From assembly GCA_934402315.1 (NCBI GenBank), contig CAKRTS010000002.1, positions 62,001-126,000 on the forward strand: a DNA stretch of 64,000 nucleotides, written 5' to 3'. Origin of the DNA: an uncultured Acetatifactor sp. Lineage in GTDB: Bacteria > Bacillota > Clostridia > Lachnospirales > Lachnospiraceae. The notes under the pieces are model-generated. The model saw only the letters and a list, made by a program, of their open reading frames with translations, was not told the origin of the DNA and did not search any database. Numbering within the stretch: the stretch's first letter is position 1; each line of letters begins with the position of its first letter. Position numbers and translations under genes: made by a program. This document shows positions 37,606 to 46,163 of this stretch, piece by piece.

Positions 37606-38256
37606 TTATTCTGTCACCGCAACCATCGAGTGACGGACTACGCTGTCGCGGTAGGTATATCCCTTTTGAAGCTCCTGTGCGATGACGCCCGATTCGTATT
37701 CCTCACTCGTCACCTGCATCACTGCATTGTGGAGATTCGGGTCAAATTCCTGTCCCACCGCTTCAATGGGCTTCACACCGATATTGTCAAGCTCCGTAAG
37801 GAGCTGCTTGTAAACTCTGTTCATGCCGTCAACGAAGGGATCTTCTTTCTTGTCCTCCGGCACGGTCGCCAGTCCTCTTTCAAAATTATCAATGACAGGA
37901 AGGATCTTTTCTATGACGCTCTTCGCTCCCGTCTCAAACATCGCCTGCTTTTCCTTCTCGGAACGGTTGCGGAAATTCTCAAATTCGGCGAGCTGGCGCT
38001 TCACCTTATCCTGGAGCTGATCGATCTGCTCTTTATAGGTGTCTGCCTTCTTATCCTGCTTTGCCTGCTTCTTTGCGGCTCTCTTTTCTGCCCAGCTCTT
38101 CGGATCGCCGTCCTCTGCCTCCCCGGCATCCGCGTCGTCTGTCTCCGCCGCTTCCGCAGCTTCCTCAGCGGCTTCGGCTGTTTCTGTATCCTCCGCCTCT
38201 GTCTGTACGCTGTCGTCCTGTTCTTCTTCCAATACTTCCTTTTCCTGTTCCACCAT
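37606..38256 (-). CDS. grpE: Nucleotide exchange factor GrpE
   Basis: 216 aa. Long acidic Glu/Ala-rich N-terminus (about residues 1-50), a basic patch (AEKRAAKKQAKQDKK), the dimeric coiled coil, and the family motif in the C-terminal beta domain (FDPNLHNAVMQV, LQKGYTYRDSVVRHSMVAV). Releases ADP from DnaK. Confidence 0.97.
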   Translation of the reverse strand: MVEQEKEVLEEEQDDSVQTEAEDTETAEAAEEAAEAAETDDADAGEAEDGDPKSWAEKRAAKKQAKQDKKADTYKEQIDQLQDKVKRQLAEFENFRNRSEKEKQAMFETGAKSVIEKILPVIDNFERGLATVPEDKKEDPFVDGMNRVYKQLLTELDNIGVKPIEAVGQEFDPNLHNAVMQVTSEEYESGVIAQELQKGYTYRDSVVRHSMVAVTE

Positions 38257-38271
38257 ATGTTATCATCCTTT

Positions 38272-39309
38272 CTACTTTACATCATCTTTCCTGTACAGCT
38301 CGTCAAGCTGCGTCTGGATCGTCCGCAGAGTGCCTACCACCTTATCGTAGTCCATACGCTTCGGCCCCACGATACCGATCGTTCCCTTCATTCCGTCCCC
38401 GAGCTCATAGGTAGCCGTAACAACACTGCAGTCCCGCATGCTCTGTACCGGCGACTCTTCGCCGATATAGACCTGAATGCCTGTGTTCTCGGCATTGTCC
38501 GAGGTTTCCTGAAGAAGCTCTCCCAGCTGCTGCTTTTCCTCGAAGGTATTAATCAGCTCGCTCGCTTTCTCCTGATCCGCCAGCTCCGGATAACGGAAAA
38601 TGTTATTCGTTCCGCTGGTGTAGATCTCAAGGTCTTCCTCCGCTCTGATCGCTTCGGCAACGGCATCGATCACCTCGCTGACAATGTCGCTGTGAATACC
38701 CGCCTGTTGCTTCATCACGGAGATCATGCCAAGGCTGATCTCATCGATGGTTAAGCCGTTCAGATTCGTGTTCAGCAGAATGTTGAGCTTTAAAAGTGTC
38801 TCATCCGAAAGCTCCTCATCCACACTGAGGATGTTGTTCTTAATCACATTTCCCTCGATGACGATGACCGCCAGAATCTGGTGCGCATCCACTCTGGAAA
38901 GCTGTATGAATTTCAGCTTGCTTCTCTTCGTCTGCGGTGCCGAGATCATCGTTGCATACTGGGTATTATGAGCCAGAACCCTTGCAACCTGCTTCAGCAG
39001 CGTTTCCATCTTATCCTGTCTCTCGACAAGCATCTCCTGCATCTCAACGGTTTCCCGCTGCTTCTCCTCCATCATGGCATCGACATAAAAACGATAGCCC
39101 TTGTCGGAGGGAATCCTGCCCGCCGAAGTATGGGGCTGAAGGATATAACCCATTTCCTCCAGATCCGCCATCTCATTTCGGATCGTTGCTGAACTCAAAT
39201 TCAGATCGGTGTACTTTGAAATGGTTCGGCTGCCTACCGGTTCGCCTGTTTCCAGATAGTTGCGGATAACTGCCTGCAGGATTTTCTTTTTTCTCTCATC
39301 CAGCTCCAC
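38272..39309 (-). CDS. hrcA: Heat-inducible transcription repressor HrcA
   Basis: CIRCE-binding repressor of the heat-shock genes, 345 aa. I place the start at the GTG at 39309 (VELDERKKKILQAVI read as Met), with AAGGAAGG 7 bases upstream. The longer frame starts at 39342 inside the CIRCE element and its extra residues do not match the family. Seen: winged helix with GSRTISKYTDLNLSSATIRNEM, HTSAGRIPSDKGYRFYVD, and the GAF-like C-terminal domain ending GPKRMDYDKVVGTL. Represses its own operon. Confidence 0.95.
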   Translation of the reverse strand: MELDERKKKILQAVIRNYLETGEPVGSRTISKYTDLNLSSATIRNEMADLEEMGYILQPHTSAGRIPSDKGYRFYVDAMMEEKQRETVEMQEMLVERQDKMETLLKQVARVLAHNTQYATMISAPQTKRSKLKFIQLSRVDAHQILAVIVIEGNVIKNNILSVDEELSDETLLKLNILLNTNLNGLTIDEISLGMISVMKQQAGIHSDIVSEVIDAVAEAIRAEEDLEIYTSGTNNIFRYPELADQEKASELINTFEEKQQLGELLQETSDNAENTGIQVYIGEESPVQSMRDCSVVTATYELGDGMKGTIGIVGPKRMDYDKVVGTLRTIQTQLDELYRKDDVK

Positions 39310-39331
39310 TTCCGTACCTTCCTTTCTGTTG

Positions 39332-39358
39332 TTAGCACTCATTCAAGAGGAGTGCTAA
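39332..39358. promoter_or_regulatory. CIRCE operator
   Basis: TTAGCACTC-N9-GAGTGCTAA, a perfect copy of the consensus HrcA-binding inverted repeat, between the promoter and the hrcA start. Confidence 0.98.
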
Positions 39359-39372
39359 CATTTGATGAATTA

Positions 39373-39401
39373 AAAATATCACTCCCTACCTATATTGTCA
39401 A
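39373..39401 (-). promoter_or_regulatory. Promoter of hrcA-grpE-dnaK-dnaJ
   Basis: Minus strand TTGACA (39396-39401), 17-base spacer, TATTTT (39373-39378), with CIRCE immediately downstream. Confidence 0.8.
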
Positions 39402-39447
39402 CTGATTTTTCGGGAAAAAAATATAAATTAATTATTAAAATCCACAT

Positions 39448-40506
39448 TTATGAAAAATCGACGAGTTCCCACGACATAGGCGTTCCCAGTCTGGCATCCC
39501 GCGTGATCCGTTTGCCCAGAATTTCCTCATAATACATTGTGTGGAGTCCGTTTGCCGGACGGATTGAGCGCAGATTCTCGGGAGTAAACACCTCTCCCGC
39601 CTTCATATCCTTCGCCACGAACAGGGAACGGGAATGCTCTCTCTCCCTTGCCGCCTTTGGCGTCAGGTCGTAGGTGACTTTTCCCATTGCCAATTCAATC
39701 TTGCGGATATTGTCCACCATCTCCTTAAACTCTTCCGGTTCCATAGAGAAGGCTGAGTCCGCACCGCCATCCGCCCTGCGCAGGGTCAGATGCTTCTCGA
39801 CTACCTTTGCCCCCAGAGCGACAGCAGCCCCCGCTACGGCACCGCCCATTGTATGGTCGGAGAGTCCCGATATGCAGTCAAAGGTCTGCGCCATGGAGGG
39901 AATTGTCCTCAGATTAATGTCCTCATAGGGTGCCGGGTATGCAGAAGTGCATTTCAGCAGAATGACATTGTCATTTCCCGCCTTTCTGCAGGTATCCATC
40001 GCCAGCTCAATATCCGCAAGATGCGCAATGCCTGTCGCAAGAATCACAGGTTTCCCCAGCGCGGCTATCTTTTTCAGCATAGGTATGTCATTGATCTCAA
40101 AGGAAGCTACCTTATAAGCAGGTACGTCCATTTCCTCAAGGAAATCGACAGCAGTCAGATCAAAAGGCGAGGAAAAGAACTCCAGCCCCATTTCTTCCGC
40201 AAGCTTTTTCAGCTTTGGCTGCCACTCCCAGGGGGTATAAGCCGTCTCATACAGCTTATGAAGGGTAGTGCCGTCCCAGAGCGTTCCCTGCGTAATCTGA
40301 AAACAGGGATCGTCACAGTCCAGCGTAATTGTATCCGCTGTGTAGGTCTGTATCTTGATCGCATCAGCTCCCGCATCCTTTGCCGCCCGCATGATAGCTA
40401 CGGCCCTGTCAAAATCCATATTGTGGTTCGCCGACATTTCCGCGACAATAAAGGCCGGGGAATTTTCGCTGATGATATGGCTCCCGATTCTGATCTCTTT
40501 GTTCAT
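39448..40506 (-). CDS. pseI: Pseudaminic acid synthase PseI
   Basis: Condenses a 2,4-diacetamido-trideoxy hexose with phosphoenolpyruvate to give pseudaminic acid. 352 aa. NeuB-type TIM barrel: FIVAEMSANHNMDFDRA, DAIKIQTYTADTITLD (this Thr-rich motif favours PseI over NeuB/LegI), FFSSPFD, YKVASFEINDIPMLK, LKCTSAYPAP, GLSDHTMG and EKHLTL; C-terminal SAF antifreeze domain (about 290-350). Last gene of the 45981-39448 operon. Confidence 0.93.
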   Translation of the reverse strand: MNKEIRIGSHIISENSPAFIVAEMSANHNMDFDRAVAIMRAAKDAGADAIKIQTYTADTITLDCDDPCFQITQGTLWDGTTLHKLYETAYTPWEWQPKLKKLAEEMGLEFFSSPFDLTAVDFLEEMDVPAYKVASFEINDIPMLKKIAALGKPVILATGIAHLADIELAMDTCRKAGNDNVILLKCTSAYPAPYEDINLRTIPSMAQTFDCISGLSDHTMGGAVAGAAVALGAKVVEKHLTLRRADGGADSAFSMEPEEFKEMVDNIRKIELAMGKVTYDLTPKAAREREHSRSLFVAKDMKAGEVFTPENLRSIRPANGLHTMYYEEILGKRITRDARLGTPMSWELVDFS

Positions 40507-40526
40507 GACATGTCTCCTATTATGGT

Positions 40527-41078
40527 TTATTGAATAGAAAAATCAATCTTTGCATATTTCTTTGTTGAACGGATCTCTTCCCATCTCTGCCTTGTCATAC
40601 GCATAAAGGTGACATCGTAGGAAACGCCCTCCTTACACACATGCGCCTTCTTCTCCTCCACGATTTCGCTCCCGCATATCTGATGGAGACGGATCACTCC
40701 CTGATTCAGGGTAAATATATCGCCGTAGAGGGCATTTTTGTGAAGCTCGTCAAAGATATAGTCATAGAGACTCATTTCCAGAGAGAGCGCCAGCTGAATG
40801 CTCCGAAGCTTCTTCTCTCCCACATAATACGCCCAGCCCAGATTTCCCTCCGGATTGGTCAGTCCGGTCAGATTAATCACACCTGCCTCCTGCCCGTCCA
40901 CCAGAATCATCCAGTACCTCACATCCGCATTTGCCCGGATGGACTCCAGCCACTTTTTCTGGTCTTCCAGCGTCAGCTTTGGATTCGTATTCATATAACG
41001 GGTGATGTCAGGGTCCATGCGCCACCGCATGATTCTCCCCAGATCTCTCTCCTCAATGTTCCGCAAGGTTGTACTCAT
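40527..41078 (-). CDS. GNAT N-acyltransferase, PseH-like
   Basis: 183 aa, GNAT fold. Pattern resembles PseH, the UDP-4-amino-sugar N-acetyltransferase of pseudaminic acid synthesis: LRNIEERDLGRIMRWRMDPDITRYM, GVINLTGL, AYYVGEKKL and DIFTLNQGVIRLHQICGSE. Twenty bp upstream of pseI. Because an ACP gene and an FkbH-like gene lie immediately upstream, the donor could be an acyl-ACP rather than acetyl-CoA; that is inference. Confidence 0.82.
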   Translation of the reverse strand: MSTTLRNIEERDLGRIMRWRMDPDITRYMNTNPKLTLEDQKKWLESIRANADVRYWMILVDGQEAGVINLTGLTNPEGNLGWAYYVGEKKLRSIQLALSLEMSLYDYIFDELHKNALYGDIFTLNQGVIRLHQICGSEIVEEKKAHVCKEGVSYDVTFMRMTRQRWEEIRSTKKYAKIDFSIQ

Positions 41079-41100
41079 ATATACTCCTTTGTCCGCCTCT

Positions 41101-41319
41101 CTAAATACCGGCTCTTTTCAGAATGTCCGCGACTCCCTCCAGCTCGACAGCCTCATCCAGCGGTATGGAAATCCCCAGCTTTTCCTCCAGTTCCCCGATA
41201 ATCATGACATGCGCCAGAGAATCCCACTGCTCCAGATCGGACATGACCGTATTTTCCGTCACCGTTCCCTCCGGCACCTGCAGCACCTCCGCGATCAGTG
41301 CAATGATCTTTTCCTTCAT
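41101..41319 (-). CDS. Stand-alone acyl carrier protein
   Basis: 72 aa, acidic, four-helix PP-binding domain with the phosphopantetheine serine in WDSLAHV (Ser34). It is not in a fatty-acid synthesis cluster; its neighbours are an FkbH-like protein (21 bp upstream) and a GNAT acyltransferase (22 bp downstream). Most probably the carrier for an acyl group made or loaded by the FkbH-like protein. Confidence 0.92.
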   Translation of the reverse strand: MKEKIIALIAEVLQVPEGTVTENTVMSDLEQWDSLAHVMIIGELEEKLGISIPLDEAVELEGVADILKRAGI

Positions 41320-41340
41320 ATATATCCCTTCCTCTCTTTC

Positions 41341-42990
41341 CTAAAGGCTGTTCATCTCAACATAAAAAACACGTTTCGGGCGTTCCGTAAACAGGATCTC
41401 ATAGTCCTTCTCACCGTTCTCTCTCTGCTCCAGAACCCGGTAACCCAGCTTCTCATAAAGATTCTGCACCGGCTTGTTTCTCGGTGTAGGAAGATAACAG
41501 CCGCGCAGGCTTTCATAACCAGCCCTCTGCAGGTCGTCCTCCACATCCTGCAGGATCGCATACTCAATATTTTTACCCATCACACGGCAGCTGAGTACAA
41601 ATTCCTCCAGCAGCGGCACAGATTCATCTACATCAACAATCAGGGCCGCCACAATGCCATAGTCGCCAAAGCAGTCCCTCACCCGGTACAGATAGACCTT
41701 CCTGCCGGGATCCTCCAGCAGCTTTGCAAGCTCCGTCAACTCATAGCGTCTGGTCGTCAGATTAAACTGGTTCGTCTTGTTTACCAGCTGGTGAAAACGC
41801 TCAAGGTTGGCATGTGCGTCCACCCTGTCCGCCCGGATCTGCAATTGCTTTAAATAATCCTCAAAGCTGCCCGCCGCCTTCTCCATCTCGTCTCTCTGCG
41901 CGTTCTCCCGGTATTGTCTGGTCTTCTCCCTGTCCTCCGCCGTTACGACAGGCCGTGCGAAATACTGCTCGTAAATTCCGCACATCGCCTCCGCAAGCTC
42001 TTCCTTCTTTTCCGGGAAATCCGGAACCGTCACCTGGGGAAGCATCTGTCGTATCAGTTCCCGCTCCTGCGGATTGTCATCCCAGAAGACAAAGGAATCC
42101 ATGCCCAGCTTCAATTCCCCGGAAATTTCCTTGATGCTCTCATGCTTAGGATTCCAGTTGATCTTTTTTGCCACAAAGTCATCCTCACGCAGAAGCATGT
42201 GGGGATGATTCCGGAGAATGTCCAGTGCATCCTCCTCGTTATTTTTGGAAGCAATTGCCAGCAGCACACCGTTCCGGCGCATCATAGAGAGCACACGCTG
42301 TAAGTCCTTATATGCCAGTCCACCGTGGTCGTCGGACAGCTCGATCGGTGTGTGATCGCTCTCCCCGGCGAGACCGCCCCACAGGGTGTTATCCAGATCC
42401 AGCACCAGCACCTTCTTCGGCACATAGAGCTCCCGGTTGACCAGCTGTGTAATTTTTTCCACAATGCATCTCTGTGCTTCCCCGGTATGCAGAATTTTGC
42501 CAAGATACCATGTTTTCAGGGAAAAGCTGTGATTCTCCCCCAGTTTCTCCAAAATTCTTCGATAGGGGAAGACGCGCACATTGCTCCATCTGCTCCGCAG
42601 ATCCCCGAGCAGTTCGTTCCACCGTGCCCCGATCTGCTGTGCCGTCAGCTCTGTCGTCAGCATATCCACCTGTGTTCCCCAGAGAAGGGCATCGGAAATG
42701 TAATAGAGCCTGTCCTTTTCCAGAAGTCCTTCCAATCCGGCAAACCACTGCTCCATATACATGCTGCTTTTTTCCAAAGAAAAGTCATGCTGTATCAGTT
42801 CGGGCAGATCCATGAGAAAGAAGGTGAACTGCGGCCCGAAGGTATAATAGGAGGATTCCCTGTCAAAGAGAAGCCCAAGCTCGTTTCCATATCCCTCCAC
42901 ATCATAGACCTCAAATTCCTTCTTCAAAAAACGAATGATAAAATTTACATTGACATTTGATAAAACCGCTACCTTATGCTTCACTTCCAT
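41341..42990 (-). CDS. FkbH-like HAD-IIIC protein (possible glyceryl-ACP former)
   Basis: 549 aa. Seen: N-terminal region (about 1-190) of the FkbH type, a HAD domain with the DxDxT motif VLDLDNTLWGGLAGE at residues 196-210, AIASKNNEEDAL, FVFWDDNPQERELI, and a C-terminal GNAT-like domain (about 385-545). In polyketide pathways FkbH proteins dephosphorylate 1,3-bisphosphoglycerate and load the glyceryl group on a carrier protein. The adjacent free ACP fits that reaction. Overlaps pseF by 17 bp; an alternative GTG start two codons downstream (42984) has better spacing to AGGAAG. Confidence 0.9.
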   Translation of the reverse strand: MEVKHKVAVLSNVNVNFIIRFLKKEFEVYDVEGYGNELGLLFDRESSYYTFGPQFTFFLMDLPELIQHDFSLEKSSMYMEQWFAGLEGLLEKDRLYYISDALLWGTQVDMLTTELTAQQIGARWNELLGDLRSRWSNVRVFPYRRILEKLGENHSFSLKTWYLGKILHTGEAQRCIVEKITQLVNRELYVPKKVLVLDLDNTLWGGLAGESDHTPIELSDDHGGLAYKDLQRVLSMMRRNGVLLAIASKNNEEDALDILRNHPHMLLREDDFVAKKINWNPKHESIKEISGELKLGMDSFVFWDDNPQERELIRQMLPQVTVPDFPEKKEELAEAMCGIYEQYFARPVVTAEDREKTRQYRENAQRDEMEKAAGSFEDYLKQLQIRADRVDAHANLERFHQLVNKTNQFNLTTRRYELTELAKLLEDPGRKVYLYRVRDCFGDYGIVAALIVDVDESVPLLEEFVLSCRVMGKNIEYAILQDVEDDLQRAGYESLRGCYLPTPRNKPVQNLYEKLGYRVLEQRENGEKDYEILFTERPKRVFYVEMNSL

Positions 42991-43684
42991 CTTCCTGTTT
43001 TTCCTTTAATATGCGGTATTTCATCTCCGCAATTTTCCAGTCCGTCAAAGTATCAATATCCTGAACCTCCATCTCGGAGATCACATACGGCAGAATATCC
43101 CCCAGCATCAGCTTACGGTTTCTTCTGAAGGCTTCCGTCCGGAAGACGTAAAACTGACCGACATCGTGATAATGCTTCTCCAGATCCTGTGAGCGGCTGT
43201 CAATATACTGAGGATACTTAAATACCAGTCTGCCGTTTTCAATGACCATTGCCCGCTGGGGCGGATAGGAGAAGCCCACCACGGGGATTAAGGTCTCCGC
43301 ATCGGATTCCGTCAGTGTTTCCACCGCCTGTCGGATTCTGTCGGCTGTGATAAAGGGCGCTGTGGGATAAATACAGCAGCCAAGGTCAAAATGCTCCCCC
43401 CGCGCTTCATACTCAGCCAGAACCTCCAGCAGCACATCATTCGTAGTGGCAAAGTCATTGGAGGTTTTCTCACTTCGGAAAAAGGGCACCTCCGCCCCGT
43501 AGCTCTCCGCTATTTCTGCAATCTCTTTGTCATCTGTAGATACCATCACCGTATCAAACATCCCTGACTTTATGGCAGCCTCTATCGAATATGCCAAAAT
43601 GGGCTTCCCGCAAAAGGGACGGATATTCTTCCGTGGAATCCTCTTACTGCCTCCCCGTGCCGTGATAATCGCCAAACTTCTCAT
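42974..43684 (-). CDS. pseF: Pseudaminic acid cytidylyltransferase PseF
   Basis: CMP-activates pseudaminic acid. 236 aa, nucleotide-transferase fold: IITARGGSKRIPRKNIRPFCGKPILAY, VMVSTDDKEIAEIA, CIYPTAPFI and DIDTLTDWKIAEM. The family resemblance is to PseF; NeuA/LegF are the alternatives. Its start overlaps the preceding stop as ATGA, so the membrane protein and pseF are translationally coupled. Confidence 0.9.
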   Translation of the reverse strand: MRSLAIITARGGSKRIPRKNIRPFCGKPILAYSIEAAIKSGMFDTVMVSTDDKEIAEIAESYGAEVPFFRSEKTSNDFATTNDVLLEVLAEYEARGEHFDLGCCIYPTAPFITADRIRQAVETLTESDAETLIPVVGFSYPPQRAMVIENGRLVFKYPQYIDSRSQDLEKHYHDVGQFYVFRTEAFRRNRKLMLGDILPYVISEMEVQDIDTLTDWKIAEMKYRILKEKQEDGSEA

Positions 43685-45981
43685 TCCAAGACTTCCTTCC
43701 TGTTATTTTTCCTATAGAAAATCATTAATCCTGCCGTCGAAAGCACTGTAATTCCCTCTGCCAGATGCCAATACCATGGACTTGCAAAGTATGCCCGGAT
43801 TGTTCCCGAATAACCTGCCGGTACCCTCACACAGACAGAATGATTTGCCTCGTCCAGCACCTCCATTTTATCTCCTGTATCCATATCATAAGCCTGATAC
43901 CCTTTATAATACAAAAGCGGAAGAATCAAAAGTCCGTCATCCTCACTATCATTATGACAGCTTACTTCTGTCTGCAATGCTCCCTTTTCATAGTTCTCCA
44001 GAACAACATTTGTGCTGCCCTGAGGATTTCTGAACTTAAGCTTTGCCTGATCTGTTCCATACGGCAGATATTCCGCTCCCGAAATATAGCCATATCCCAT
44101 CCCGGCAGTATTATATATCTTTAAGGAAGCACCCTTATACAGCTGGTCACTCATCGTCAGCAGGCTGGTTATAACGGTCAGTCCGCATATACCTCCAAAA
44201 AATGCCAGCTTCCACCATTCCCTGCCTGATGCCAGCACATATCGGCAGAGTACCCCCGCAAGCGCCACCAGTAAAATGCTTGCTATCGTGAGAAGTCGCG
44301 TAGGGAACTGCAGGCTGGATACCAGGGTTGCAAGGATAGCATGCTTTGACTGAATCCAATTCCATGGGAATAAATACAAACTCATAATCATGGCAATCAC
44401 AGAAAACACAGATGCAATCTTTGCAAAGCCGATCTCTTCCTCTGTCAGACCGCCATTCCGCAGTCCGTCTCTATTTTCGACAAACCGGAGGTATCCCCAG
44501 CCAAGCAGCACAGCAATCAGCGTAAAACCGACTCCCACTGCCGCCGTATTTGTCATGCCCGCATTCACAAACTGTGTATTGCTTCCGTAAAATGGAATTG
44601 CAGTAAGCAGATTTGCAATATACAAGCCTCTCTCCTGTATCGTTCTGGCGGACACGTTTTGTATGACGAAATTTCCGGTAATCATATAATCCAGAAAAGG
44701 AACTAAAAACCATGCAGAAATCAGTGCACTGCAGATAACGGTTTCTGCCAGTGCCCAGAAGGTCTCCTTACGAAATACCTTCTTCCACAGGACAATGCAC
44801 AGCAGAATCGTAAATCCTCCAACCAGCTCACAGGTCAGCAGATGTGTCTGTATCAGACCGCAGAAGCCAATCGTCAGCGGCACAAAGCACCATTTGTATT
44901 TCTTTGCTTTGCAGTCCTCTGTAAACACTCTGAAAAGTCCGTAAACGACCAGCGGGAGAAAGATCATTGCCAGAGCTTCTCCCAAAGCTCCCTTCCCGTA
45001 GAGATTAAATATCCTGTAGATAGAAAGCGTATACAACATACTGCACACAAGCCCGGCATATGCCTTCCGGAATATTTTTTCAAAAGAATAGTATGCAGAT
45101 ACCGCTGTCAGAAAATTAACCAGTATTATGTAAAGCTGGTAGCTGGTAGTTATGGGGAATCCGATCATCCGCAATAAAGCCGCCGGCAGGAGCATTATTT
45201 CCGGATAAAAAATTGCCGAAGCATACCCATTATCCTCCAGCCACTTTGGCGCGATCCTTACCGGAAACTGCCCCGAAAGCATACCGTCCTTCAATCCCTC
45301 AATACGCATCAGGTGGTACACAATATCGCCACCGTTGAAAACATAATCCGTAAACACCGGCACTGAAGAAAAAATGACAATTAATGCCATGCAGAACAAA
45401 ATCTTCTTTTTTTCCTTTGTTATCTTCCCCTGTCTGTCAGCCTTTCTGAAAACCAAGATACCATTTAACAGCATCAGCCCGCACAGGAGCACAAACAGTC
45501 CGATTCTATACAGGGCATTTGTCTCTGTAATAGTCAGTCCCCTCACCAGCAGCGTACCTTCCGCATAGCCGGCATGAACCATAATATTGTCGGTGTCCCG
45601 CAAAAGCCACATGTCAAAATCTGTTTCCTGCAATGCTGCGTGCAGACTGCTTCCATTCGTAAAACAGCCTTTAAAGCCTGCCCCATCCGCAGTAACCGTG
45701 CACATATTACTATAATCTACATCTGTCTCGTATTTCAGTGAAACAATATAATGCCCCTTGGGCAGACTGATATGTTCAAAGTCTACCATATTTCCGGTTA
45801 TTCCCGCGGCGGAATCCGCTCTGACTCCGCCCGCATCCGCTGTATACTCTCCAATGTGGACCGACATATCCTCTAATCCAAATTCATATACCGCATTCTT
45901 TCCAAAAAGATTACATATTCCCCACACAACTGACAGAATTTCAGCCAGAATCAGTATAAGATATTTTATTTTCCGCGACAT
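43681..45981 (-). CDS. Large GT-C/YfhO-like membrane protein
   Basis: 766 aa from the ATG at 45981 (AGGTG 8 bases upstream). Topology: membrane helix at about 6-26, an external beta-rich domain (about 30-160), 11-12 more membrane segments (about 165-610), a second external domain (about 620-735) and a final helix. The first long external loop carries FNGGDIVYHLMRIEGLKDGML, with the acidic residues expected in a lipid-phosphosugar-using GT-C enzyme. No exact family recognised. As first gene of the pseudaminic acid operon it may transfer the finished sugar outside the membrane. The gene looks more AT-rich than its surroundings. Confidence 0.75.
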   Translation of the reverse strand: MSRKIKYLILILAEILSVVWGICNLFGKNAVYEFGLEDMSVHIGEYTADAGGVRADSAAGITGNMVDFEHISLPKGHYIVSLKYETDVDYSNMCTVTADGAGFKGCFTNGSSLHAALQETDFDMWLLRDTDNIMVHAGYAEGTLLVRGLTITETNALYRIGLFVLLCGLMLLNGILVFRKADRQGKITKEKKKILFCMALIVIFSSVPVFTDYVFNGGDIVYHLMRIEGLKDGMLSGQFPVRIAPKWLEDNGYASAIFYPEIMLLPAALLRMIGFPITTSYQLYIILVNFLTAVSAYYSFEKIFRKAYAGLVCSMLYTLSIYRIFNLYGKGALGEALAMIFLPLVVYGLFRVFTEDCKAKKYKWCFVPLTIGFCGLIQTHLLTCELVGGFTILLCIVLWKKVFRKETFWALAETVICSALISAWFLVPFLDYMITGNFVIQNVSARTIQERGLYIANLLTAIPFYGSNTQFVNAGMTNTAAVGVGFTLIAVLLGWGYLRFVENRDGLRNGGLTEEEIGFAKIASVFSVIAMIMSLYLFPWNWIQSKHAILATLVSSLQFPTRLLTIASILLVALAGVLCRYVLASGREWWKLAFFGGICGLTVITSLLTMSDQLYKGASLKIYNTAGMGYGYISGAEYLPYGTDQAKLKFRNPQGSTNVVLENYEKGALQTEVSCHNDSEDDGLLILPLLYYKGYQAYDMDTGDKMEVLDEANHSVCVRVPAGYSGTIRAYFASPWYWHLAEGITVLSTAGLMIFYRKNNRKEVLE

Positions 45982-46030
45982 ACTTTTCACCTACTGCATT
46001 GTACCAGCTTTATTTTCAACATTGAATTTC

Positions 46031-46059
46031 ATTATAGCAAACGGCTCATTAAATAGCAA
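46031..46059 (-). promoter_or_regulatory. Promoter of the pseudaminic acid operon
   Basis: Minus strand TTGCTA (46054-46059), 17-base spacer ending TGC (extended -10), TATAAT (46031-46036). Confidence 0.8.
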
Positions 46060-46094
46060 CTTATGCCACCGAAAAAGTGCGCCGCCGGGCACAC

Positions 46095-46140
46095 CGCAAA
46101 AAAGCTCTGCATTTCCCGATCGGCAATGCAGAGCTTTTAT
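46095..46140. terminator. Terminator after the DUF6465-type gene
   Basis: Perfect 13-bp stem AAAGCTCTGCATT (46101-46113) with its complement (46125-46137), 11-base loop, T-rich on both strands. Confidence 0.9.
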
Positions 46141-46163
46141 GTAATAATACCAATACTTTAATT

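Noticed and set aside
37594..38754. Plus-strand frame of 386 codons opposite grpE and hrcA
   Set aside because: Shadow; it crosses two genes and their ribosome sites.
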